DNA from: Candidatus Fermentibacteraceae bacterium
GTDB taxonomy: Bacteria; Fermentibacterota; Fermentibacteria; Fermentibacterales; JCC-6
Direction: 5' to 3'
Length of the DNA stretch: 24,098 nucleotides
Assembly (NCBI GenBank): GCA_021162285.1
Contig: JAGGYZ010000135.1
Span: 1 to 24,098, forward strand
The notes under the pieces: generated by a model
Told to the model about the DNA's origin: nothing
Databases searched by the model: none
The model's input: the letters and a program-made list of their open reading frames with translations, nothing else
Part shown: positions 14,454 to 21,806 of the stretch, piece after piece
Layout of the letters: every line of letters starts with the position of its first letter
Numbering within the stretch: position 1 is the stretch's first letter
Translations under genes and position numbers: made by a program

Positions 14454-16301
14454 TTACATATCCTCGAACACACTCTCCTGCTGTGAAGACTTGACAAGCA
14501 TGAACTCCGGGAGTGGAATCTTCCACATGGTCAGCACTCTGACAATACTGATATCTACCAGATCAAGCAGATCGGAAGGAGTCTGCTGACGAAGCTCACG
14601 CAGAAAGATTTCAACGGCATATTGCGCATCAACTTTTATGTCTGTAACACCACTATCCCCCACTGTTATTGCATTGGGAAAAGAACCGTCAGACATGAAT
14701 GCACTGAGCGCCCGTGGAATAATGCTTGAGTCCACTATCTGGCTGAACTCTGCCAGCAGTTCGTTAAGAGCGGCTATATAGTTCTTCTTAGTGTGATCTT
14801 TCAGGAACAGGTCAAGACCCACTTCCAGGTTTTCAACCCGCCCAAGAAAATCCTGAACAAGCTCTCCTGTTAAGATGCTGCCATGCTGAGGGGCAATGAT
14901 ACCTGGAGCTTTTCCCATTTCCCTGATATTGTTTACAGCATGCTTAAGAGCGGCCTGGCTGGGCATGTATATCTGGTGAAAAGTGGCTATTCCATCCCAG
15001 GATTCCGGTGATGCGTACAGATCCTGTTTGAAAGACAGTCCACCCAGGAAATCTCCAGAGAAAAGAACACCTGTTTCTTCGTCGAAAAGCATAACTGCAC
15101 CGCGGAAATGACAGTAAGGTGTTGGGATAAACCTCAGGGTGTGCCCGGTACTCAAAGTTACTTTCATGTCCTTAAAACTCTCTACCGCCTTGTATTTTTT
15201 GGGATCAAGACCGTAAAACTTCACCAGTCTCCAGGAGTCTTCAGAACACAGAACAATACAGTTGGGATTAAGCTTCTGAAGATGGCCGGAGTTGTAGGAC
15301 ACATCGGGATCCTGATGATTCAGAAACATTACATGAAGATTTCTGATCCCTCCTATAAGTGAAGACAGTTTCTTTACCAGCGGTGTCAGGTCCTCAGGCG
15401 GGCCGGGATCAATCAAAAGGTTAACTGTTTTGTCCCCATTGGTAAAGACCCTGAGGTAAATGTTTCTTTCAAGAAGTGTGTCTTCACGCCTGCCCACCCA
15501 GTATATACCAGGTGCTATTTCTACAGGTTTATCCAGATCGGGTTCACGCATTTCAATCTCCTTTTTATCTGTTTCTACTGCTTTCCTGTCTTGTGTTTCT
15601 ACTGTCTTTTTAGACACAGAGGCAGAATCTGTTTCAATTTCTTTATTTTTGTAAGTCTCCACAGTCTCTTCAGGTACAGAGACAGATTCTGTTCCAGTTA
15701 TTTTATCTTTTTGAATCTCTATCATCTCTTCAGGTACAGAGGCTGAATCCACCTGTTCTGCAGTTTCTGCACCGGTATCTTTAACACTGTTTGTTACTTC
15801 GCTGGAATCCTGGCGGGGGTTTGAAAAAACACTCTGTCTGTTTTCGCCGCCTTCACTGTTGAATGCTGTCATCATGGCTGATTCGCTGTCCAGAGGCAAA
15901 CTCATGCAGGCACCTGCGGCAGCGGAACTCAATGGCGAAGAACCCTCTTCAATCAACAGCCGAAGCCCTTTGCGGGCTCTGTAGACCTCACTGATCTCAT
16001 CTTTGTGTCTGCGGAGTTCAGAACCTGAAAGCGATTCAACGCTGATCTGCTCATGTGAGCTCATTGCCCAGGCGCAGATTTTCCCCACTGCTGCTGCAGC
16101 CTCTGCGCGAACTTCATCTGCCTCCTCAACTCTTCCCATAAGAGCAACAAGATGTTTCAGAGCAGTGATTTTTCCAACGGTTCCAAGGGCTTCTGCGGCT
16201 TCCAGCCGTACAGATAAATCAGAGCTGTATTCAAGCGCCTTTGCCAGCTTTTTTTCGTCTTTTGCCGCCTTCAGCCTGGCTATATCCGGCTTTCGTGACA
16301 T
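14454..16301 (-). CDS. HEAT-repeat protein fused to ODP-type metallo-beta-lactamase domain
   Basis: With ATG 16301 the product is 615 residues. Residues 1-95 look like HEAT/PBS-type helical repeats (SVRLEAAEALGTVGK, EVRAEAAAAVGKI). About 130-245 is a low-complexity acidic linker containing three tandem 20-residue repeats. About 255-490 is a metallo-beta-lactamase fold of the flavodiiron/ODP type, with predicted di-iron ligands His329, Asp331, Asp333 (NHQDPD), His398 (PYCH), Asp417 (SGDFLG) and His473 (PQHG). No flavodoxin domain follows; the last 125 residues are helical and unrecognised. ODP domains bind oxygen or NO in some sensors, so a gas-sensing scaffold is possible. The frame is open upstream to 16457 but without a matching ribosome site. 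Confidence 0.82.
   Translation of the reverse strand: MSRKPDIARLKAAKDEKKLAKALEYSSDLSVRLEAAEALGTVGKITALKHLVALMGRVEEADEVRAEAAAAVGKICAWAMSSHEQISVESLSGSELRRHKDEISEVYRARKGLRLLIEEGSSPLSSAAAGACMSLPLDSESAMMTAFNSEGGENRQSVFSNPRQDSSEVTNSVKDTGAETAEQVDSASVPEEMIEIQKDKITGTESVSVPEETVETYKNKEIETDSASVSKKTVETQDRKAVETDKKEIEMREPDLDKPVEIAPGIYWVGRREDTLLERNIYLRVFTNGDKTVNLLIDPGPPEDLTPLVKKLSSLIGGIRNLHVMFLNHQDPDVSYNSGHLQKLNPNCIVLCSEDSWRLVKFYGLDPKKYKAVESFKDMKVTLSTGHTLRFIPTPYCHFRGAVMLFDEETGVLFSGDFLGGLSFKQDLYASPESWDGIATFHQIYMPSQAALKHAVNNIREMGKAPGIIAPQHGSILTGELVQDFLGRVENLEVGLDLFLKDHTKKNYIAALNELLAEFSQIVDSSIIPRALSAFMSDGSFPNAITVGDSGVTDIKVDAQYAVEIFLRELRQQTPSDLLDLVDISIVRVLTMWKIPLPEFMLVKSSQQESVFEDM
15567..15746 (-). repeat. Three tandem 60-base (20-residue) coding repeats
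   Basis: Inside the linker of the HEAT-ODP gene three imperfect units read SASVPEEMIEIQKDKITGTE, SVSVPEETVETYKNKEIETD and SASVSKKTVETQDRKAVETD. The DNA copies are also visibly similar. They keep frame and add only Glu, Lys, Thr and Ser, suggesting a flexible spacer grown by slippage or unequal exchange. Confidence 0.8.
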
Positions 16302-16379
16302 TCTTTGTATACCCCCACATTCTCCTGGCGTGTTCCAGGCTTTCAGCCCGTCAGTGCAGAACGGCAATGTATTTACTGC

Positions 16380-16408
16380 ATTATAGTACCTATTTACCAC
16401 TATTGGTA
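16380..16408 (-). promoter_or_regulatory. Candidate promoter and operator of the HEAT-ODP gene
   Basis: On the minus strand a perfect -10 TATAAT lies at 16380-16385. The -35 region is weak and is covered by the inverted repeat TACCA-CTAT-TGGTA (16395-16408). The 240-base divergent gap to the alkD start also holds a TATTAT (16448-16453) on the plus strand followed by ACACC-T-GGTGT. No other element is seen in this gap. Confidence 0.4.
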
Positions 16409-16541
16409 GAAAAAATAAGAGCAGCTGCACCTCCGATATCGAACACGTATTATACACCTGGTGTGCCGGCAGTCAACCTGCCCCCCGATGGAGCTAATAC
16501 GGTACAGCTTGTGTGTACTCCGCACAGAGAAAGGACAGCAG

Positions 16542-17249
16542 ATGACACGGGCAGACCCGGTAGTTGCACAGCCTAAACAACAGGGAAACAAAGACCGGGC
16601 GGAGCACAGCCTGGGTTTCTTTAAAACCGCCGCCGGCGAATACGGAGAGGGAGACAGGTTCCTCGGTGTCCGGGTTCCTGATGTAAGAAAAACGGTGAGA
16701 TCGTTTCGGGGTATTGAGCTTTCCCGTCTTGAGGGGCTGTTGTATTCCCCCTGGCACGAAGTGCGGCTGTTCTCGCTGCTCTAAATGGTTGACAAATTCA
16801 AAAGGGGATCTGACCTGGAACAGCACAGCATCTATACTGTGTACATGAAAAATTCCCACCGGGTAAACAACTGGGACCTGGTAGATTCATCTGCCCCGCA
16901 CATAGCAGGAACTTACCTGTTCGGCAGAAACACAGAACCGCTATACGACTTCGCCGTTTCAGATTCCCTGTGGAAACGCAGAATAGCCATAGTTGCCACA
17001 CAGCATTTCATAAGAAATCGCCGATTTACTCAGACTTTTGATATTGCCGATCTGCTGTTGAAAGACAGGGAAGATCTCATTCACAAAGCGGTTGGCTGGA
17101 TGCTCCGGGAAGTGGGAAACAGAGACCTGGAGGCAGAAACAACATTTCTGAAACAGAGATACACAAAGATGCCCCGAACCATGTTGAGATATGCCATAGA
17201 AAGATTTGAAGAATCTAAACGGCAGGCTTACCTGAAAGGGCTGATTTAG
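16542..17249 (+). pseudogene. alkD: AlkD-type DNA alkylation repair glycosylase gene interrupted by one in-frame TAA
   Basis: Two frames in the same phase encode one AlkD protein: 80 residues from ATG 16542 (AAAGGA upstream) to TAA 16782-16784, then 154 residues from the adjoining ATG 16785 to TAG 17249. Joined, they read through a conserved AlkD block, SPWHEVRLFSLL-stop-MVDKFKRG, where relatives carry a hydrophobic residue. AlkD is a HEAT-repeat glycosylase that removes alkylated bases such as 3- and 7-methyl purines. The NNWDLVD motif (W111, D115 counting the stop) and RRIAIVAT and VGWMLREVG blocks, which hold the known catalytic residues, are intact in the second half. Either a recent nonsense mutation, readthrough, or restart at TAAATG would explain this. 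Its stop overlaps the convergent phosphatase stop. Confidence 0.85.
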
Positions 17250-17677
17250 CGGGAGTCCCTGAGCTTTTTCTCGAACCTTATCAGAACTACTTTCTGCTCA
17301 TCGGTTTCAACGGCATGCGGATTGGACTCCCGGAGCTTTTCTATTGCAGCTGTTGCAGAAGTATCACCGTCACGCATGAGCCAGGCGGCACCGAATGTAC
17401 CTGTTCTTCCGTTACCTCCCTCACAGTGCACAAGAACAGTTCCTGCAGAATTCTCAACAAGTCTTACAAACCGCAGCAGTTTCTCGAGAGAAGGTGCATC
17501 GTAATCTCGTACCGGAATTTCAACCCACTTAACACCGGGAATAGCGGGGTTGTACCTCAATCGCTGCTCGGAGGGGTCAATGAGAGACACAATGGTTGAA
17601 AGGTTCTTTATTCCAAGTTCCCACTGTTCAGGATTGTGAGACCCCATCAGTCTGGGCTTATCTATCCACCACTGCAT
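17246..17677 (-). CDS. Dual-specificity-like protein tyrosine phosphatase
   Basis: The 143-residue protein contains the phosphatase P-loop HCEGGNGRTG with nucleophile Cys85 and Arg91, plus an upstream Asp (VRDYDAPS, Asp60 the likely general acid). The N-terminal part (MQWWIDKPRLMGSHNPEQWELG) suits the small bacterial family of tyrosine phosphatase or dual-specificity enzymes that act on phosphoproteins or sometimes nucleotides. It has no signal peptide, so it is cytosolic. The ribosome site before the ATG is weak (AAAGG). It converges on alkD with overlapping stop codons and is divergent from the permease at 17775. The substrate is not evident. Confidence 0.85.
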   Translation of the reverse strand: MQWWIDKPRLMGSHNPEQWELGIKNLSTIVSLIDPSEQRLRYNPAIPGVKWVEIPVRDYDAPSLEKLLRFVRLVENSAGTVLVHCEGGNGRTGTFGAAWLMRDGDTSATAAIEKLRESNPHAVETDEQKVVLIRFEKKLRDSR

Positions 17678-17774
17678 TTTATCGCCTTTCGCAAACGGTT
17701 CACAGAGGCTCTAACATACAAAACACCAGGCAGAAACGCCTGCTATATTCCTGCTTCAACATGAAAGGAACGGA

Positions 17775-18494
17775 ATGCTGTACTCTGTGATGGGAATAAC
17801 TTTTCTGGCTGGAGCCCTTCAGGGGTTCAGCGGGTTCGGTTATTCACTGCTCGCTCTTCCGCTGCTGTGTGTTTTTGTTCCTGCCAGGTGGGCAGTTCCT
17901 GTAATTTCTGTTTCCAGCCTGTCTCTTAATGTTATGGTGTTCATTACTTTCCGCCAAAATCTCAATCTGAAAGGCTTCCTTCCCATGGCTGCTGCCGGTG
18001 TGGTCTTCACTCCGGTTGGAGCCTGGTTGCTGGGACACTTTTCAGACAGCACAGTAAGGGTAATTATCGGAGCTATCGTTGCCGGCGCTTCTGCTCTCTC
18101 TCTGTCCAGACATCTACCAACTGTAAAACAAACAGCTTTCGGAATGACTGCTGCTGGAGTTCTGTCCGGTGTGTTTAACGGGTTGACCACTTTCAGCGGG
18201 CCTCCTGCCGTTATCTACCTCTCTGCTGTAAGAGCAGAGAAAAACTCCTTTAGAGCCAACCTGTCCGCATTCTTCATTGTACTTACCATTGCTGCCATTC
18301 CTTCATTTATAGGTACTGGAATAGCTTCAGTACCAGAGCTGCTTCAGGCTGCTGTATACATTCCAGGGGCGGCCGCAGGCGGAATTACCGGAATACTGAT
18401 TTCGAAGAAAGTTGACAGCTCAGCTTACCGAAAGGCTGTGCTTGTTATTCTGTCACTCCTGGGAGTGTTGGGAGCGCTGCAGGCTCTGGTGTAA
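17775..18494 (+). CDS. TSUP/TauE-SafE family permease
   Basis: This 239-residue protein has about seven or eight hydrophobic helices. It opens with the family pattern FLAGALQGFSGFGYSLLALPLL and has its second half-repeat at GVLSGVFNGLTTFSGPPAVIYL, the paired GxxxGxxG(x)P motifs of the TSUP family. Members export sulfite, sulfoacetate or other organosulfur or carboxylate anions; the substrate here cannot be read from sequence. It is close to the usual family length. AGGA lies 5 bases before the ATG. Its TAA sits in the loop of a hairpin shared with the convergent MATE gene. Confidence 0.87.
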   Translation: MLYSVMGITFLAGALQGFSGFGYSLLALPLLCVFVPARWAVPVISVSSLSLNVMVFITFRQNLNLKGFLPMAAAGVVFTPVGAWLLGHFSDSTVRVIIGAIVAGASALSLSRHLPTVKQTAFGMTAAGVLSGVFNGLTTFSGPPAVIYLSAVRAEKNSFRANLSAFFIVLTIAAIPSFIGTGIASVPELLQAAVYIPGAAAGGITGILISKKVDSSAYRKAVLVILSLLGVLGALQALV

Positions 18495-18501
18495 ACCAGA
18501 G
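18484..18501. terminator. Hairpin with the permease stop codon in its loop
   Basis: CTCTGGT (18484-18490) pairs with ACCAGAG (18495-18501) around the loop GTAA, whose last three bases are the stop of the TSUP gene. It lies in the 17-base gap between convergent genes. There is no T-run on either side, so it is only a candidate two-way terminator. Confidence 0.45.
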
Positions 18502-18511
18502 AATTCTACGA

Positions 18512-19927
18512 TCAATCCATATCAACTGCTGATGCCAGCGACTCTGTATTTTCCACATCTGACACAAGCCTTCCTGAAGCTGTTTTCCATGTACCCTTTT
18601 TGAACCATATCCACCCTGCAACTGTTACTGCAGTGTTGGACACGAACATAGCCCACCAGATACCTACAGGTCCCATTCCAGCTGTATACGCCAGCAGGTA
18701 AGCTCCGGGAATTCTCAGGATCCACAACCGCGACATGTTCAGAACCATCACAGGTACGGTGTAACCCGACCCCTGAAAACTTCCCAGAAGAACCATGAGG
18801 AAACCGAACACAAACACCGATGGAGTGGTTATTCTGAACATCGTCCTGCCAAGCTGTATTACCTCAGGATCATCTACGAAAGCCCTGGAAATGTCTGCTC
18901 CAAAGAAAAACATTCCCAGTACAACTGGCAGCAGGATTAACCCAATCAGCAGCAGTGCCGTGTTGGAAGACTTCTCTGCCCGTTTCACGTTGCCGGCGCC
19001 AAGATTCTGACCAACTGCAGTGGCGTTGGCCTGGCTGAGACCCATGGCCGGCACCATGGCCATGTGTATTATTCTGTTACCCACTCCGAAGGCGGCTGTA
19101 ACAGCGCTGCCGAAGGAATTCACAATACCGATCATGAAGGTGAAACCCAGACTGGTAGCAAGCTGCCCCAGAGACACAGGAAGACCTATCTTCATGATCT
19201 TGCTGATCATTTTACCATCAGGTCTTATGTCTCCGACGGTTATCTGCATGCCGTTTCTGCCTTTGAACAACCGGTGCATCCCTATGAAAGATGCGAGTGC
19301 CCTGCTGAACACAGTTGCGACTGCTGCTCCTACCACTCCCATTTCCGGAAACGGACCAATCCCGAAAATCAGAACAGGATCAAGAACAACGTTAACAACA
19401 ACCGAAATGAGGTTCACCTGCATTGGTCCTACAGTGTCCCCAAGACCTGTACTGATTCCCTGATATACGAAGAAAACGAACAACAGAGGGAAACCGGTAA
19501 ATATCCAGCGCATGTACTCATAGGTAAGCTGCCATGAATCTGAAGGGGTGTGAAGCAGGTTGAGTATCTGAGGTGTAAACAGAAATCCGACAACACCAAA
19601 AACAAGCCCAATTCCAGTGAGCATGATCAACAGCTGCCCGCCGACCAGCCCGGCCTTCCGGTGGTCACCTGCCCCTTTGAACTGGCTTACAAGAGTGGTT
19701 CCGGCAGCACCAAGCCCCATTGCAAGTGCAAAGGCGATGAAGAACACATGCATTGTGATCGTTGGTGCAGTAAGGGCCTGTCTGCCCAGTTTGCCCAGCC
19801 AGAAAGCGTCGGCAAGATTGTAGAATGTCTGCAGCAGATGAGAAAGCATAACTGGCCAGGCCAGCAGCATCAGTCTGCCCCGCACAGATCCTGTTGTCAT
19901 ATCAACCATGGCAGGTGTTTTCTTCAA
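18512..19927 (-). CDS. MATE family multidrug efflux transporter
   Basis: The 471-residue protein has twelve predicted membrane helices and the MATE pattern: MTTGSVRGRLMLLAWPVMLSHLL at the N-terminus, NLADAFWLGKLG in helix 1-2, SQFKGAGDHRKAG in the first loop, and the second-half copy with AVGQNLGAGNVKRAE. Such proteins expel organic cations or other drugs and metabolites using Na+ or H+ gradients. The TTG start at 19927 follows AGGG by 5 bases; ATG codons at 19909 and 19900 are alternatives. It converges on the permease. The 138 bases upstream carry the candidate terminator of the next operon and no gene. Confidence 0.92.
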   Translation of the reverse strand: MKKTPAMVDMTTGSVRGRLMLLAWPVMLSHLLQTFYNLADAFWLGKLGRQALTAPTITMHVFFIAFALAMGLGAAGTTLVSQFKGAGDHRKAGLVGGQLLIMLTGIGLVFGVVGFLFTPQILNLLHTPSDSWQLTYEYMRWIFTGFPLLFVFFVYQGISTGLGDTVGPMQVNLISVVVNVVLDPVLIFGIGPFPEMGVVGAAVATVFSRALASFIGMHRLFKGRNGMQITVGDIRPDGKMISKIMKIGLPVSLGQLATSLGFTFMIGIVNSFGSAVTAAFGVGNRIIHMAMVPAMGLSQANATAVGQNLGAGNVKRAEKSSNTALLLIGLILLPVVLGMFFFGADISRAFVDDPEVIQLGRTMFRITTPSVFVFGFLMVLLGSFQGSGYTVPVMVLNMSRLWILRIPGAYLLAYTAGMGPVGIWWAMFVSNTAVTVAGWIWFKKGTWKTASGRLVSDVENTESLASAVDMD

Positions 19928-20004
19928 ATTTTCCCTGTTCTGTAAAACTCTTAAACCAGAACATAACTATTTGAGAAAGTAGCCCGGGAAAACATCACTG
20001 TGAC

Positions 20005-20033
20005 CTCTACCCCTGAGACCACCCAGGGGAGAG
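20005..20033 (-). terminator. Hairpin after the last gene of the lon-pyruvyl transferase-nfo-tlpA operon
   Basis: CTCT-a-CCCCTG (20005-20015) pairs with CAGGGGAGAG (20024-20033) around an 8-base loop, giving 10 base pairs with one bulged A. It lies 32 bases beyond the stop of the last gene of the operon. The following bases on the minus strand have no long T-run. Confidence 0.5.
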
Positions 20034-20065
20034 CACCATCATCGGCAATCAGAAATCGGAAAGGA

Positions 20066-20524
20066 TTAGAAGAAACTGCGGGATATTTTCCAGGAACCGT
20101 CTTGAAGCATCATGGGATAGCTGTACACAGAATCTTCGTTTACTATTGTGATGAAAACGTAAGCTGTGTCTCCGTGCATGGTATGGCTGTCACAGCTGAT
20201 CATATCCCTCGAAGAAGGAATTTCCCTTTTGAAAAAAGGAGAATCGACGATTACTGAGATCATTTCTTCGCCGGTAAGAGATGCCACTTCCCCTGAGCTG
20301 AGCTGGACATCAAGCTGTTCCCGGAGCTGTTCTGATACCTGTTCCGGAACAAGTCTTACCATGGAAATAACCGTGGCCAGAGCTTCCTGATTCTCGTATG
20401 AAAGACAGTTCAGAATCGTTTCTCCATCTGCACGATACACCGCATCAATTACCCTGCTCATATCTTCTTCAGGAGAGGCAAACACAGCAGCGGCAACAAA
20501 AATAAGCACAGCGGCAGTTCTCAT
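20066..20524 (-). CDS. Small secreted protein of unknown function
   Basis: This 152-residue protein begins with a signal peptide (MRTAAVLIFVAAAVFAS). The mature part is acidic, with a helical half (MSRVIDAVYRADGETILNCL) and a beta-rich half ending GDTAYVFITIVNEDSVYSYPMMLQDGSWKISRSFF. That layout resembles NTF2-like secreted proteins, in which a helical start precedes a curved sheet, but I cannot name the family. AAGGGA precedes the ATG. It is the last gene of the operon, 60 bases after the thioredoxin gene, with a strong hairpin between them, so its expression may differ from that of the upstream genes. Confidence 0.7.
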   Translation of the reverse strand: MRTAAVLIFVAAAVFASPEEDMSRVIDAVYRADGETILNCLSYENQEALATVISMVRLVPEQVSEQLREQLDVQLSSGEVASLTGEEMISVIVDSPFFKREIPSSRDMISCDSHTMHGDTAYVFITIVNEDSVYSYPMMLQDGSWKISRSFF

Positions 20525-20548
20525 TCAAAATCCCTTCAACAGGTTGGT

Positions 20549-20573
20549 GGAGGCTGGAGATTCTCCAGCCTCC
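20549..20573 (-). terminator. Strong hairpin between tlpA-like gene and last operon gene
   Basis: GGAGGCTGGAGA (20549-20560) and TCTCCAGCCTCC (20562-20573) are perfect inverted copies separated by one base, so about 10 pairs can form around a small loop. It lies 11 bases after the thioredoxin gene. It may attenuate transcription or protect the 3' end of the upstream message. No T-run follows. Confidence 0.5.
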
Positions 20574-20584
20574 GAATGTGTTGT

Positions 20585-21778
20585 TTACTCGCCCAGCAGC
20601 GTTACAAGAATTTCGTCGAGTGCTTCTGCGTTGGCCGGATCTGAACCAACGGCATGAAAAGCAACATTTCCTTCCTGGTCGATCACATAGAATGTGGGAA
20701 TACCTTCAACAAAGTACTGCTGAGCAACTTCATCACCCTCAAGAACCACCTGGTACGTGTAGCCGTTTTCTGCCATGAAAGCCATTGGATCGGCATTTTC
20801 CCAGGAGTTCACTCCTATTACCACCAGTTCGTCACCATGTGACTCGTGAACAGACTGGAGATGGGGCATTACCTGACGACAGGGACCGCACCATGTCGCC
20901 CAGAAATCCATGATAACAACTTTCCCGCGAAGGTCTTCAAGGGAAAGAGTTCCACCATCCGGTGTAGGAAGGGTCCACAGCGGAGCCACGGAACCAACAG
21001 AAACTGCTCCTACATACTCACTGCTGGCAAAGCCTTCCGGGCACTGCAGCTGAAACTGTGATGATTCCGGCTGAATATCCACATCGAGATCTGTAAGTGT
21101 AACGGTGTATTCCATACCTGCACCTGAACCTTCAGGATCCCACACAGAAATCTTGTTGGCCCTTGGAAGGTATGATTCCGCATCTATCCACCATGTGGAG
21201 GTGTACGGCGGCATCTGCACTTCCACTACATGACATAAGTGGCCGTCAATTGTTTCCTGGTCCAGTATTTCGTACCCGGCGGCGTTCAGCTCTGCACCGT
21301 ATGGCTCATCTGGAATCAGGTACTCTACCATCACTGTTCCCTGAGGAGCATTCTGTACAAGACGGGACCCTCCGTCGGCAATTGTTCCGTGACTGAACTG
21401 TGCGTTGGTGTTGTCGATGTAGTATGCGTCAACACCGTTGGATGCCACGGTGCCTGAAGCTTCCTCTCCTCCAACTGTCATGGTGTAATCAACATAAACA
21501 GCGGATTCATCAACAGTTACACCTTTTTGAAGAACCACTTGACTGGACACAGCGATATCAGTTGTGTCACCTTCTACAAAAAAGCCCTGAAGATCGGTGG
21601 TGTACGACACGGCTTCAACACCCTGCACAGCATCGGTAGCCGCGTTCAGAATTGCCACAGGATCTGTAGCGATGTCCCCTGTAATTACTTCTGCACCATC
21701 GTTCTCTTCGGCAACCTCCGCCGGCTCTCCACATGCAAAGAGCAGGAACAGAACACCAAGTACTGCCAGTTTTTTCAT
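20585..21778 (-). CDS. Lipoprotein with LolA-like domain and C-terminal TlpA-type thioredoxin domain
   Basis: With ATG 21778 (AAAGGA upstream) the product is 397 residues. The signal peptide ends LLFACGEP with lipobox Cys16. Residues about 30-260 look like the beta-rich lipoprotein-localisation or DUF2092-type fold: AVQGVEAVSYTTDLQG, then DAYYIDN and YTSTWWIDAESYLPRANKI. A TlpA/AhpC-TSA domain follows (about 268-397): VGSVAPLWTLPTPDGGTLSL, then active site WATWCGPC with Cys297 and Cys300, and the cis-Pro loop GIPTFYVID. It would act as a membrane-tethered thiol reductase in the envelope. It belongs to the minus-strand operon, 28 bases after nfo. The fused front domain probably binds a lipid or protein client; that is inference. 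Confidence 0.87.
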   Translation of the reverse strand: MKKLAVLGVLFLLFACGEPAEVAEENDGAEVITGDIATDPVAILNAATDAVQGVEAVSYTTDLQGFFVEGDTTDIAVSSQVVLQKGVTVDESAVYVDYTMTVGGEEASGTVASNGVDAYYIDNTNAQFSHGTIADGGSRLVQNAPQGTVMVEYLIPDEPYGAELNAAGYEILDQETIDGHLCHVVEVQMPPYTSTWWIDAESYLPRANKISVWDPEGSGAGMEYTVTLTDLDVDIQPESSQFQLQCPEGFASSEYVGAVSVGSVAPLWTLPTPDGGTLSLEDLRGKVVIMDFWATWCGPCRQVMPHLQSVHESHGDELVVIGVNSWENADPMAFMAENGYTYQVVLEGDEVAQQYFVEGIPTFYVIDQEGNVAFHAVGSDPANAEALDEILVTLLGE

Positions 21779-21806
21779 AAAACTTCCTTTCATCTGGTTA
21801 TGTATT

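Noticed and set aside
16302..16457. Upstream extension of the HEAT-ODP frame
   Set aside because: It runs across a perfect TATAAT on the same strand and has no suitable ribosome binding site, so it is more likely leader sequence.
19064..19537. Open frame of 157 codons opposite the MATE gene
   Set aside because: It is antisense to conserved MATE helices, with composition typical of reverse-strand shadows.
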